A stretch of 64,000 nucleotides of DNA from Kitasatospora azatica KCTC 9699 (GTDB lineage Bacteria > Actinomycetota > Actinomycetes > Streptomycetales > Streptomycetaceae), in the NCBI RefSeq assembly GCF_000744785.1, contig NZ_JQMO01000002.1, positions 62,001-126,000 on the forward strand, given 5' to 3'. Shown here piece by piece: positions 43,027-51,702 of this stretch (within the stretch, counting starts at the first letter, position 1; every line of letters starts with the position of its first letter). The notes below the pieces were generated by a model. That model was given only the letters and a program-made list of their open reading frames with translations. It was not told where the DNA came from and did no database searches. The translations under genes were made by a program, and so were the position numbers.

Positions 43027-43098
43027 CGCGGCACTCCTAACGATGGATCGATCTTGGATGTCAGAAACAGGCACTACCGGCCTCCCCTTGACACCAGG

Positions 43099-43290
43099 TC
43101 AGGCGGTGGCGCGCAGCGGGGCCAACGCCGGGCAGCGGTCGGCACCGTGCCCGAACTCGGCCGGCTCGTAACCGTCCAGGCCGTGAACCGGGCAGTGGTC
43201 CAGCCGGTGGATGAGCCGGACACCACACGCGGCCGCGGGGCACGTGCACGCCCAGTCGGTCCCGCCAGCAGAGCAGTCGGACCCCCGGAG
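43099..43290 (-). pseudogene. Cys-rich family, C-terminal stub
   Basis: The frame reads CTCPAAACGVRLIHRLDHCP, then VHGLDGYEPAEFGHGADRCP and ALAPLRATA to the stop at 43099. This is the end of the 39610-40107 family. The N-terminal half is missing and is replaced by unrelated sequence that leads into the ISAzo13 remnant at 43370. The transposon debris may have caused the truncation. Confidence 0.7.
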
Positions 43291-43369
43291 CGCGGTAGAG
43301 GCCACCCGAAGCAGGCCGCCACCGGGCCTGCTCCCTTCGGTGGCTTCGCCCCAGGGAGCTGACGAAGAA

Positions 43370-44010
43370 TTACTTGCTGCTCTTGGCAGGCTCGTCGGGT
43401 GCCAGGGTGTGGCCTGCGATGGCGGCAAGCTGGTCGGCTGTGGTCACGGTGATCGCGCCGCGGGGGATGGAGTGTGCGAGGGCGTCGAGGATCCGGTTCG
43501 CTTCGCGGACTGCGTCGGTGATCAGCGCCTGTGAGGTGCCGAGCAGTGCCGCGAGCGGCGGGTTGTGGATCTTCCAACGCGCCTTGAGGACGCCGACCAG
43601 CAGCCGGTCGGAGACTGACAGGTAGCGACTGCCGGTGCCCGGCCCGGTCTTCTTGCCCGGGATCATGATCGGCGGGTAGTCGGCGAGGTAGCGGCGATAG
43701 CGCTGCTGCAGCTCGCTCCAGGCTGTGCTCTCCATGCCGGTCAGGCTGGGATGGTGCAGCCAGGCGGGCGCCTTGTCTCCGGTGGGGAACCGGCCGAACT
43801 CCGGTGGGGCAACGGGCCGTTCGGGAGCCAGTGGTTCGGGACGCAGGGAGTAGTTCCAGGTGCCGTGCCACTCGTGGGCGTCCAGAGGAAGGCGCTTCAT
43901 GACGTGGTCGGGGACGGTGACGCCGGTGGGGTAGGTGCCGGGATCGAACTCGGCGCGGACGCTCAGCCCGGTCCGGGTCCGGGTCGCGCCGATAGCCCTG
44001 CGTCCATACC
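43370..44010 (-). pseudogene. ISAzo13-type transposase remnant
   Basis: The frame reads AIGATRTRTGLSVRAEFDPG, then YPTGVTVPDHVMKRLPLDAH, WHGTWNYSLRPEPL and onward to the stop at 43370. It is collinear with the C-terminal third of the intact transposase at 7430-9079 (ATTTRTGLTVTARLDTG, YPTGIEIS, EWNYTI). The N-terminal two thirds, with the catalytic Asp and Glu residues, are gone. Confidence 0.8.
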
Positions 44011-44134
44011 GCCGTCGACCTGTGACATGGCCAGGTTGGCGGCAGTTTTCGCGTGGCGCTGGCTCCGCTAAATTTGGCCCCTTGCGTTTGAGTGCATCGG
44101 CGCGCACGCTGGTGACCAGCGGAAGGGGTAGATC

Positions 44135-44572
44135 GTGGACTACATTCACTACCTAGCGATCCATGAGTTCTATCTGGAATACAAGCTCAAAAGGATGCTT
44201 CCCAGTGATCCCCGCCGCCTTAGCGTCATTCTCGCCCTGACGTCTACTCAAGCGAAACTGAAGACGCTTAGGGAGACCGAAGAGGAGCGCCAGCAACTGC
44301 GCAGGCTGCTGGACAAGCACGAGAACTGGGTCGTCGATGAGCTGGAATGGCGTCGCGAGGCTCGGCAGGAGCATGTCGGCCGCGAGAGCTCAGAGACGAA
44401 ACGCCATGCAGTGATGCAGACCCCGAGCGGGGCGCCTCGGCCGCCTCAGTCTGTCGTCGTGATGCAGCAGCACCACACCACGCACCCCCTCCAGAGGCAG
44501 ATCGAACAGTTTCAAGAGGATGTTCGACGGGTTAACCATCCGAGCTACCGCCTTCCGGAAGAGGGCTGGTGA
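44135..44572 (+). CDS. Hypothetical coiled-coil protein, 145 aa
   Basis: The GTG follows AAGGGGTAG, giving 145 residues. A long helical region with heptad-like pattern (YLEYKLKRMLPSD, LALTSTQAKLKTLRETEEER, LRRLLDKHENWVVDELEW) suggests a coiled coil. The C-terminus is Gln/His-rich (VVVMQQHHTTHPLQRQIEQF). Its codon use is less GC-biased at the start. No family was recognised. Confidence 0.6.
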   Translation: MDYIHYLAIHEFYLEYKLKRMLPSDPRRLSVILALTSTQAKLKTLRETEEERQQLRRLLDKHENWVVDELEWRREARQEHVGRESSETKRHAVMQTPSGAPRPPQSVVVMQQHHTTHPLQRQIEQFQEDVRRVNHPSYRLPEEGW

Positions 44573-44650
44573 CGACCCGAGGGTATCCGGTCCTTTCTTG
44601 GTGCGGCAGGTGGAACGGGTGGACTGGTGCGGGGTTCGGGTGACGGTCCG

Positions 44651-44679
44651 TCCCGGGTTCCGCTGCGGGGATCCCGGGA
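44651..44679. terminator. Inverted repeat, possible terminator
   Basis: TCCCGGG at 44651-44657 pairs with CCCGGGA at 44673-44679 around a 15-base loop. It lies between the convergent ends of the coiled-coil gene and tpg. Direct copies of AGCGCTCA follow at about 44713 and 44731. Confidence 0.4.
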
Positions 44680-44775
44680 CCGGTGTTGTGGTCGGGTAGC
44701 CGGCCAACTCGAGCGCTCATTGGCCAGCTGAAGCGCTCAGTCACATGTGGCTAATCGCCGTATTTCTCCTCGGCA

Positions 44776-45330
44776 CTAATACTGCACGTCGATCGCTTGG
44801 ATTCCGGTGAATTCGACTTCGAGGCCGGTGGCCCGTCCGCCGTCCTTGAAATAGGTTTCCTGGAACCCCTCGGCCATGATCTCTCGCAGCTCCTGGTCGC
44901 TGGCCCCTTGGTCCTGGGCGGCGAAGAGACGGTCGGCGTACTCGGCGGGGAGGTGGACGGTCAGGTGCCGCAGGCGGGCCTCGTCGGTGGTGCCGACGGG
45001 GGCGGTGTAGCCGAAGTAGGCCCATACCTCCACCGTGATGCCTGTGCTGGTGGCGGCCTTCTTGCGAGCCTTGCGGCGGTTGCCGGGCTGCCACACCTTC
45101 TGGAGCTCGCGGACCAGGGCGTCGCGCAGCGCGGAGCGCGGGTGTTTGCGCTCGCCCTTGAGGTAGCGGCGCACGGTGTTCGGGTCGACGCCGAGGCTGG
45201 CCGCGACCGTCTTCTTGTCGCCCTTGGCGGCCTTGACCAGCGCCCGCATCTGGGCCTGCGCGGACTTCGGCAGGGCCTGGGTGAAGTGCATGGGGGCCGC
45301 TCGGTCGATCGCGTCGGTGATCTCCTCCAC
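44776..45330 (-). CDS. tpg: Telomere terminal protein Tpg
   Basis: The 184-residue protein begins MEEITDAIDRAAPMHFTQAL and has PKSAQAQMRALVKAAKGDKK, VAASLGVDPNTVRRYLKGER (HTH-like) and a basic helical core. This is the layout and length of Streptomyces terminal protein, which is covalently attached to the 5' ends of linear replicons and primes end patching. It follows tap by 6 bases, as in known tap-tpg operons. The N-terminal ITDAIDRA segment is typical of the family. Confidence 0.88.
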   Translation of the reverse strand: MEEITDAIDRAAPMHFTQALPKSAQAQMRALVKAAKGDKKTVAASLGVDPNTVRRYLKGERKHPRSALRDALVRELQKVWQPGNRRKARKKAATSTGITVEVWAYFGYTAPVGTTDEARLRHLTVHLPAEYADRLFAAQDQGASDQELREIMAEGFQETYFKDGGRATGLEVEFTGIQAIDVQY

Positions 45331-45336
45331 GGTGTC

Positions 45337-47595
45337 CTACTTCCCGTCGGTCAGCGTGCTGTCGTAGCCCTTGATGTGGCGGGCCGGGTTGGCGCGCTGG
45401 TCGCGCTCGAGCCAGTCCACGACGGTGAGCATCTGCTGCACGCCCTCGACCTTCGCCAGGCCCGGGGTCGCACCGAGCCGGAAGGTGCCGGGCAGTACCC
45501 GGCCGGCACCGGTGAGCGGCAGGAAGTCCAGTGGGCTGGTGCCGGGAGAGGCGTAGACGACGCAGTCGTTGTTCACGCCGAGCGGGTAGCGGCCGTTCGC
45601 CTTCGCCACGTTGGCCATCTTGCGGTGCATGTTTACCCTCGCCTTGGCGATGACCGCGGCCCGGATGTCCGGGCGCCAGGTGGGCCGCTCCAGCGCCGGC
45701 CACGGCTCACCGCTCTTGTAGGTGACGCCCTGGGGGCGCTCGCGCAGCTTGCCGATCCCGAACTTCACCGTCGACTTCACCGCCGAGAGGACCATGGCGA
45801 TCTGGTGGTGGCGCCACGCCGCCGAGGCGAGCTGGTCGTCGCCCATCTCCGCCAGGTGGCCCAGACCCTCGGCTGTGAGTGCGGCGCGCAGCGCCTCCAG
45901 GTCCTCGCCGGCGCCCTTGAGGAGGCGGTGGGCGGTCATCGAGGCGAGGAAGGCGCGCTCGTCGGTGTCCTTGTCGACCGGGATGCCGGCCTCGGCCATC
46001 GTGGTCACGTACGCCTCGCGCAGGCGGTCGTGCCACGGGTCGAGGTACGCGCCGCTCTTCTCCCGCACGTACGCCTCCATTGGTTCAACGTCGTAGCCGA
46101 GCTCGAGTGCGTACGCGACGGTCGGGGTGGCGTACCAGGCCGGGCCCTCGGGGCGCTTGCCGGACGGGGTGAACGGGTTGGGCAGTCGCGGGTCGGTCGG
46201 GACGCCGGACAGGTCGACGAACCAGCTCCCGGGGACCTTCTTGTGGAAGCGCGGGTTGGTCACGTGCACCGGTCCGCTCAGCCCGACCGACAGTCGGGAG
46301 GCGGCGGCGAGGTAGGCGGTGTTCAGGTCGATGCCCACCGCGAACGGCAGCACCATCTCCGCGTCGGAGAGGGTCTCGACGGGGCGGCTCCACTGGTACG
46401 ACTCCTCGTCCAGGAACCCGCCGGTCCAGCCCTGCGCCTCCGGGTGCTCCGGCGGGACCTCCGGCGGCGCGGCCTCCACCGTCTCGGTCAGCGCGCCCGG
46501 GTTCGCACTCGACGCCCACCCGCCGGTCGCCTCGTCGCGCACCGCGCGGGTCGGCGGGCGCAGCGCTGTCATCAGTTCCAGGCCGCTGGTGGCGGTGGAG
46601 CCCCGCGGGGTGATCACCCGCTGGGCGTAGATGCCGAGGACGCGGGCCAGATCCGGCGCGGGAAGGCTGGCGGCGTCGCCCCAGGAGCGGGGGTCCAGGG
46701 CGCGCCAGGGCAGGACGGCGAGCTGAACGCACTGGCGCCGGCCTTCCGTGACCGGCTTGTAGATGCGGGGCCACGGGCCGAAGCCGCGGCGGGTGAGCTG
46801 CCACTTCGAGCGGGTCAGCGCCTTGACCACCTTGTGGTCCTCCGGCAGCCGCTGCGTGCGGCGGGTGGCGGGGTGGTCGTCCAGCGTGGCCGGCAGTCCG
46901 AACTTCGCTGCGGCCTCGGCGGTCAGCACGATCAGCGGGTCGGAGTCCTTCCCGGAGCGGTGCAGGCGTGCCGCGCCCAGACCGGACTCGCCCAGCGCCC
47001 AGGTGACCAGTTGCGCGAGCGTGGTCGCCGGGCAATCCAGGACCAGGCCGCCCACGCCGTAGGCGGTGCCGTCGCCGTCCAACACGGCCAGTGGCCCGTT
47101 GGGGAACTGCCCGTCGAAGTACGGAGCCGGCCGCGCCGCGCGACGCAGCGACGGCCCGGCCGCACGCACCGCAGTGGGCCGTACCGGCGAAGCGGCGGGA
47201 GCCTCCTGCGGGGCCTGATTGGCCGCATCCTCCACCGTGTCGGTCGCGACGGGCTCGGGTTCGGGTTCGGGCTCCACCGGCGCCGGGGCGTAGGCGGCCG
47301 GCACCTCCTCGACCGTCGAAGCTGCCGGGGCGGTGTCCGAGGCCGGATACTTCTCCGCCCAGCCCTCCAGCAGCCGCACATATGCCTCCAGGCGCGGCTG
47401 CCTCGGCTCGGAGCGACCCGCCTCCCAGTTCTTCACCGACTGCGCCGTCGTCTTCAGCACCTGCGCCAGCCGGGCCTGCGTGACCTCCGCAGCCTCCCGC
47501 AATCGCACCCGCTCAGCCGGCTCGGGCAGACGCGGCCCGCCATCCCCCTCCAGCAGCGCGTCCACCGCCGCGAACAACTCGTCCTGCGTGGGCAC
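45337..47595 (-). CDS. tap: Telomere-associated protein Tap
   Basis: The 752-residue protein starts MPTQDELFAAVDALLEGDGG. It has an N-terminal HTH (REAAEVTQARLAQVLKTTAQ, then SVKNWEAGRSEPRQPRLEAY). A large domain follows with FAVGIDLNTAYLAAASRLSV, KKVPGSWFVDLSGVPTDPRL and YPLGVNNDCVVYASPGTSPL. Tap binds the telomere overhang and recruits Tpg. Length and order fit published Streptomyces Tap proteins. Three short direct repeats lie 60-100 bases upstream. A transposon begins just beyond, at about 47.75 kb. Confidence 0.88.
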   Translation of the reverse strand: MPTQDELFAAVDALLEGDGGPRLPEPAERVRLREAAEVTQARLAQVLKTTAQSVKNWEAGRSEPRQPRLEAYVRLLEGWAEKYPASDTAPAASTVEEVPAAYAPAPVEPEPEPEPVATDTVEDAANQAPQEAPAASPVRPTAVRAAGPSLRRAARPAPYFDGQFPNGPLAVLDGDGTAYGVGGLVLDCPATTLAQLVTWALGESGLGAARLHRSGKDSDPLIVLTAEAAAKFGLPATLDDHPATRRTQRLPEDHKVVKALTRSKWQLTRRGFGPWPRIYKPVTEGRRQCVQLAVLPWRALDPRSWGDAASLPAPDLARVLGIYAQRVITPRGSTATSGLELMTALRPPTRAVRDEATGGWASSANPGALTETVEAAPPEVPPEHPEAQGWTGGFLDEESYQWSRPVETLSDAEMVLPFAVGIDLNTAYLAAASRLSVGLSGPVHVTNPRFHKKVPGSWFVDLSGVPTDPRLPNPFTPSGKRPEGPAWYATPTVAYALELGYDVEPMEAYVREKSGAYLDPWHDRLREAYVTTMAEAGIPVDKDTDERAFLASMTAHRLLKGAGEDLEALRAALTAEGLGHLAEMGDDQLASAAWRHHQIAMVLSAVKSTVKFGIGKLRERPQGVTYKSGEPWPALERPTWRPDIRAAVIAKARVNMHRKMANVAKANGRYPLGVNNDCVVYASPGTSPLDFLPLTGAGRVLPGTFRLGATPGLAKVEGVQQMLTVVDWLERDQRANPARHIKGYDSTLTDGK

Positions 47596-47653
47596 GAAGC
47601 CTCACCTCCGGCTCACAACCTAGCACTGCTTTAGCCCTGTACCCGCCCTGTAT

Positions 47654-47692
47654 TTAACCCTTTCGGTTAACCCTTTCGTTTAACCCTCTTCG
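47654..47692. repeat. Three direct repeats upstream of tap
   Basis: TTAACCCTTTCG occurs at 47654-47665 and 47667-47678, then TTAACCCTCTTCG near 47680-47692, with a 13-base period. A second pair of CCCTGTA copies lies at about 47635 and 47646. The copies are about 60-100 bases upstream of the tap start and may be an operator or replication-linked site. Confidence 0.6.
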
Positions 47693-47756
47693 AGCTGGTC
47701 CCCCCGGTCGAGCCAGCCGCCCACGCACTGGTTGCTACGACCGGTGTCCCGTGACA

Positions 47757-47817
47757 AATGATCTTGACCGTTTGCCAGATGATCTTGACGGACAGTAGGT
47801 TTCTGCCACTTGATCTT
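47757..47817 (+). promoter_or_regulatory. Probable TnsB-binding end sites
   Basis: ATGATCTTGACC near 47758, ATGATCTTGACG near 47780 and TTGATCTTGATC near 47811 are three evenly spread copies. Their 22-31-base spacing fits the repeated transposase sites at ends of Tn7-like elements. They lie just before tnsA, so they may also overlap its promoter. Confidence 0.6.
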
Positions 47818-47822
47818 GATCG

Positions 47823-48584
47823 GTGGTGGGGAGTCCGGTGGCTGTTGCCGCGTTGGCGTACGACGATCCGGTGCTGTCTGCGTTCGAGCTGGACTTCGTC
47901 GACGCTGGTGAGCGCCGTCGGCTGCCGCTCGGGCAGGCCTGGAACCGGCGGTTCGAGTCCGCCGATCCGGTGCGCGAGTTCCGCTGGGCAAAGGGCGGGC
48001 AGGGCTTCGCGGGCTGGTACTTCTCGGCGACGGTGGACAACCACGTGGGCTACGAGTCGTGGCTGGAGCGGGACCGGTTGATCCTGCTGGATCGCGAGCC
48101 TGAGGTCGTCGGGATCGCCTCGCAGCCGTTCTGGCTGCACTGGCACGACGGGAAGCGGCTGCGCCGACACGCGCCGGACTACTTCGTGCGGCTGGCGGAC
48201 GGCCGTGGCCGGGTCGTGGACGTGCGGGCCGGCGACCGGATCGAGCAGGCGGACGCGGAGGCATTCGATGCGACGGAGCAGGCCTGTCGGGCGGTCGGCT
48301 GGGAGTTCGTACGCGTCGGCGAACCGGAGCCGGTGCTGATGGAAAACGTGCGCTGGCTGTCGCGCTACCGCCGCAGCCGCTGCGCGAACCCGGAGGTCGC
48401 CGCGCGCCTGGTCGACGTGTTCGGCGAGCCGGTGCCGCTGCGGTCCGGGGCCACAAAAGCGGGTGATCCGCTGGTGGTGCTGCCAGTGTTGTTCCACCTG
48501 CTCTGGCACGGCGACCTGGCCGCCGATCTGGAGAGCGAGCCGCTGTCGTCCACCACGCTGGTCAGCGGAAGGCGGACACGGTGA
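47823..48584 (+). CDS. tnsA: TnsA-like endonuclease subunit
   Basis: The 253-residue protein fits TnsA-like endonuclease subunits: HVGYESWLERDRLILLDREP (Glu), RRHAPDYFVRLADGRGRVVD (Asp) and VRAGDR. TnsA cuts the 5' strands while TnsB cuts the 3' strands. The Lys found in many restriction-type folds is Arg here (DVR), as I remember for actinobacterial members. The start may be GTG 47823 or GTG 47838 (better ribosome site). Its stop overlaps the tnsB start. Confidence 0.75.
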   Translation: MVGSPVAVAALAYDDPVLSAFELDFVDAGERRRLPLGQAWNRRFESADPVREFRWAKGGQGFAGWYFSATVDNHVGYESWLERDRLILLDREPEVVGIASQPFWLHWHDGKRLRRHAPDYFVRLADGRGRVVDVRAGDRIEQADAEAFDATEQACRAVGWEFVRVGEPEPVLMENVRWLSRYRRSRCANPEVAARLVDVFGEPVPLRSGATKAGDPLVVLPVLFHLLWHGDLAADLESEPLSSTTLVSGRRTR

Positions 48585-50659
48585 GCGGGCGGCAGAGGCC
48601 GGCAGGGATCGCGGTCGGCGCGTGGGTGCGCTTCGCCGGGCAGGTCAGGGCAGTCGTGGGTGTCACTGCGACGACGGCCCTGCTGACGGACACCGGCGGC
48701 GGCCGGGTGGAGGTGGCGGTCGCGGAGCTGACGGGCGATCCGGACTTCGCCGTGGTCGACCTGCCGGTTCGCACGCCGCTGCCGGCCCAGTCCCGGCTGG
48801 AGACGTTTCCGCCTGAGGCCATCGAGCGGGCACTGTGGTGGGAGGGCCACATCCTCGAAGTCCTGCACGGCCGCTGCCCGGAGGCCGACTCGGACGCTTC
48901 GCCGCGCCAGGGCTACGGCCCGGAGAAGTCGCTGACGGCCCGGCAGCGGGCGAAGGCCGTCGAGCTGGCGGCGGCCGGCCACGAGGTGTCGGCCAGCGCG
49001 ATCGGCAACCTGCGGCGCAAGTACCAGGCTGATGGCGTGCTCGGCCTGGTCGACCGCCGATCCGCCCCCAAGGCGCCCGAGTTCACCGCGGTCGACGGGC
49101 GGGTGGTCGCGGCGATGCGCGCGGCGATCAGCGAGGGCATCGACGCCTCAACCCGCACCGGGTCGTACTTGATCTGGCGGACCGGGGAGATCCTTCGCCG
49201 CACCCCCGAGGCCCAAGGTGTCGAGCTGCCCTCGCAGCGCACGCTCTACCGGCTGCTGGCGAAGCTGACCCGCGGCACCCACACCTTCGGCGCCGCGAGC
49301 ACCCGCCGCTCCAGGGCCCACGGGGCGAAAACCCCGTTCGGCGAGCTGCCGGCGTTCGCGCCGGGCGAGGTGATGCAGATCGACTCGACGCCGATGGACG
49401 TGATGGTCCTGCTGGACGACGGCGTCCCGGGCCGTATCGAGCTGACGGCGATGATCGACGTGGCGACGCGCACGCTCACCGCGGCGGTGCTGCGGCCGAC
49501 CACGAAGGCGGTCGACGCGAGCGTGCTGCTGGCTCGCACGGTCACGCCGGAGCCGCAGCGGCCGGGCTGGGCGGACGCCCTGCGGATGTCGCGCTCGGTG
49601 CTGCCGCACCGCCGGTTGCTGACCCTGGACGAGCGCCTGGAGCACGCCGCGGCCCGGCCGGTGATCGTCCCGGAGATGATCGTCTGCGACCACGGGAAGG
49701 CGTTCATCTCCCGGAACTTCAAGTCGTCCTGCCGGTTCCTGGAGATCGACTTCCAGCCCGCACACAAGGGCTCCGGTTTCGAGAAGGGCCACATCGAGAA
49801 GATGCTGGCCTCGATCGCGACGCTGTTCGTCCAGTTCCTGCCCGGCCACCTGGGCCGCAGCACTGACCACCGCGGCCGTCACCCGGAGCGCGATCGGCTC
49901 TGGTCGCTGCTGGAACTCCAGGAGCTGCTGGACGAGTGGATCGTCGCCCACTGGCAGAACCGCCCGCACGACAGCCTGCGCGACCCCGCGCACCCGAGCC
50001 GGATGTTCACCCCGAACGAGAAGTACGCGACCCTCGTCGAGGCCTGCGGCTACGTCCCCGTCGCGCTCGGCGGCGACGACTACGTCGAGCTGCTGCCCGC
50101 CGAGTGGCGCGCGGTCAACGACTACGGCATCAAGTTCAAGCACCGCGTCTACGACAGCCCCGACCTCGACCCGCTCCGCCGCCAGGACTCCGGCATCACC
50201 GCCAAGCGCGGCCTCTGGGAAGTCCACCGCGACCCCTACGACGTCTCCCGAATCTGGGTACGCGACCACCGAGGCGACGGCCGGCCATGGATCCAGGCGA
50301 CCTGGAAGCACCTGCACCGCGCGCCGGTCCCCTTCGGCGAACTGGCCTGGGACCACATCAGCCACCAACTGCCCGGCGCCACCGAGACCGAGATCGCCGA
50401 CGCGGTCACCGCCCTGCTCACCCGCGCCCACGCCGGACCCGACCGGCCCGCCGCGGGCAAGCTCGGCCGCCGCGACCGACGGGTCGCCGCCCGCACCCGC
50501 GCGACCGCCACCGCGGCCGCCGTCCCGCCGAAGGGTTCCCCCACCGCACCCGCGCCAGACCCAGCCTCGGAACCGCCCGCCGACGACGGCCGGCCACTGG
50601 CCAAGGTCATTCCGCTCGGCCTGTTCGACCCCCTGGAAAACCCCTGGAGACGCACGTGA
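48581..50659 (+). CDS. tnsB: TnsB/Mu-type DDE transposase
   Basis: The 692-residue protein has N-terminal DNA-binding helices (ALTARQRAKAVELAAAGHEV-like region, then SASAIGNLRRKYQADGVLGL) and an rve core with VMQIDSTPMDVMVLLDDGVP (Asp), EMIVCDHGKAFISRNFKSSC (Asp) and GFEKGHIEKMLASIATLFVQ (Glu). A Mu-type C-terminal barrel follows (YGIKFKHRVYDSPDLDPLRR). It cuts 3' ends and does strand transfer. Overlaps with tnsA and tnsC by 4 bases fix the operon. Confidence 0.88.
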   Translation: MSGRQRPAGIAVGAWVRFAGQVRAVVGVTATTALLTDTGGGRVEVAVAELTGDPDFAVVDLPVRTPLPAQSRLETFPPEAIERALWWEGHILEVLHGRCPEADSDASPRQGYGPEKSLTARQRAKAVELAAAGHEVSASAIGNLRRKYQADGVLGLVDRRSAPKAPEFTAVDGRVVAAMRAAISEGIDASTRTGSYLIWRTGEILRRTPEAQGVELPSQRTLYRLLAKLTRGTHTFGAASTRRSRAHGAKTPFGELPAFAPGEVMQIDSTPMDVMVLLDDGVPGRIELTAMIDVATRTLTAAVLRPTTKAVDASVLLARTVTPEPQRPGWADALRMSRSVLPHRRLLTLDERLEHAAARPVIVPEMIVCDHGKAFISRNFKSSCRFLEIDFQPAHKGSGFEKGHIEKMLASIATLFVQFLPGHLGRSTDHRGRHPERDRLWSLLELQELLDEWIVAHWQNRPHDSLRDPAHPSRMFTPNEKYATLVEACGYVPVALGGDDYVELLPAEWRAVNDYGIKFKHRVYDSPDLDPLRRQDSGITAKRGLWEVHRDPYDVSRIWVRDHRGDGRPWIQATWKHLHRAPVPFGELAWDHISHQLPGATETEIADAVTALLTRAHAGPDRPAAGKLGRRDRRVAARTRATATAAAVPPKGSPTAPAPDPASEPPADDGRPLAKVIPLGLFDPLENPWRRT

Positions 50660-51702
50660 CCGCCCCCGACAGCCTCACCGGACACGCCCTGCAGGAGGGC
50701 GAGGACGAGGTCGGACGGCACCTGACCACGCTGGAGGGCTGGCGACGGTTCATAGCCGACCCGCCCCCGCCGCCGGCACTGCTGCCCCGCGCCGAACACG
50801 AAGCACTCGGCGACCTGGAGCGGATGCTCTACGACGAGGCCCGCCTCGACCACCACGCCCGCCTTCGGGTCGTTGCCACCTCGACGGTCCGTCATGCGGT
50901 CACCTGCGGACGGCGCCTGGTCCTGCTGAACCGGCACGCCATCAGCGCTCGACGCGGGCTGATCCTCTCCGGCCTGGCCGGCACCGGCAAGACCATCGCC
51001 ATCACCCAGCTCGGACGCGCCCACGAACTCCTCGACCAGGCCCGCCATCCGGGCAACCGCGACCGCATCCCAGTCGTCTACATCACCGTCCCGCCCGCGG
51101 CCACGGCCCGCATGATCGCCGCCGAGTTCGCCCGCTTCCTCGGCCTGCCGACCCGCGGTCGCATCAACATCACCGACATCATCGAGGCCGTCGTCGGCGT
51201 CTGCACCGACACCCGCACCGGCCTGATCCTCGTCGACGAACTGCACAACATCTCCCTGACCAGCCGCGCCGGCGCCGAAGTCGCCGACACCCTCAAGTAC
51301 TTCTCCGAGCGCATCCCCGCCACGTTCGTCTACGCCGGCATCGACATCGAACGCAGCAACCTGCTCTCGGGCACCCGCGGCGCCCAGATCGCCGGCCGCT
51401 TCACCCTCCTGCCCACCCGCCCCTTCCCCTACAGCGAGGAATGGGCCGGCCTGGTCGCCACCCTGGAGGAGAACCTCCTGCTCCACGACCACCGGCCCGG
51501 CACCCTCGTCGCCCTCGACCGCCACCTCCACAACCGCACCGGCGGCATGATCGGCGCCCTCTCCCACCAGATCCGCGGCGCGGCCATCGACGCGATCCTC
51601 ACCGGCACCGAGAAGATCACCAAGGACAGCCTGGACGCCGTCCCACTCGACCACACCGCGCAGACCAACGCCCGCACCGCCCCCTCTGGCGGCCGCCGGT
51701 GA
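50656..51702 (+). CDS. tnsC: TnsC/TniB-type AAA+ ATPase
   Basis: GTG 50656 overlaps the tnsB stop, giving 348 residues. Walker A is GLILSGLAGTGKTIAITQLG and Walker B is TGLILVDELHNISLTS. A sensor-like IPATFVYAGIDIERSNLLSG follows. Such ATPases connect the target selector to the transposase. Its stop overlaps the tniQ start. Length and motifs are normal. Confidence 0.88.
   Translation: MTAPDSLTGHALQEGEDEVGRHLTTLEGWRRFIADPPPPPALLPRAEHEALGDLERMLYDEARLDHHARLRVVATSTVRHAVTCGRRLVLLNRHAISARRGLILSGLAGTGKTIAITQLGRAHELLDQARHPGNRDRIPVVYITVPPAATARMIAAEFARFLGLPTRGRINITDIIEAVVGVCTDTRTGLILVDELHNISLTSRAGAEVADTLKYFSERIPATFVYAGIDIERSNLLSGTRGAQIAGRFTLLPTRPFPYSEEWAGLVATLEENLLLHDHRPGTLVALDRHLHNRTGGMIGALSHQIRGAAIDAILTGTEKITKDSLDAVPLDHTAQTNARTAPSGGRR

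Noticed and set aside
44797..47634. Long plus-strand frame (945 codons) opposite tap and tpg
   Set aside because: It is a GC-skew shadow. The minus-strand frames have clear Tap and Tpg motifs. The plus frame has no ribosome site or domain.
50236..51654. Minus-strand frame opposite tnsC
   Set aside because: Shadow of the AAA+ ATPase. Walker motifs lie on the plus strand.
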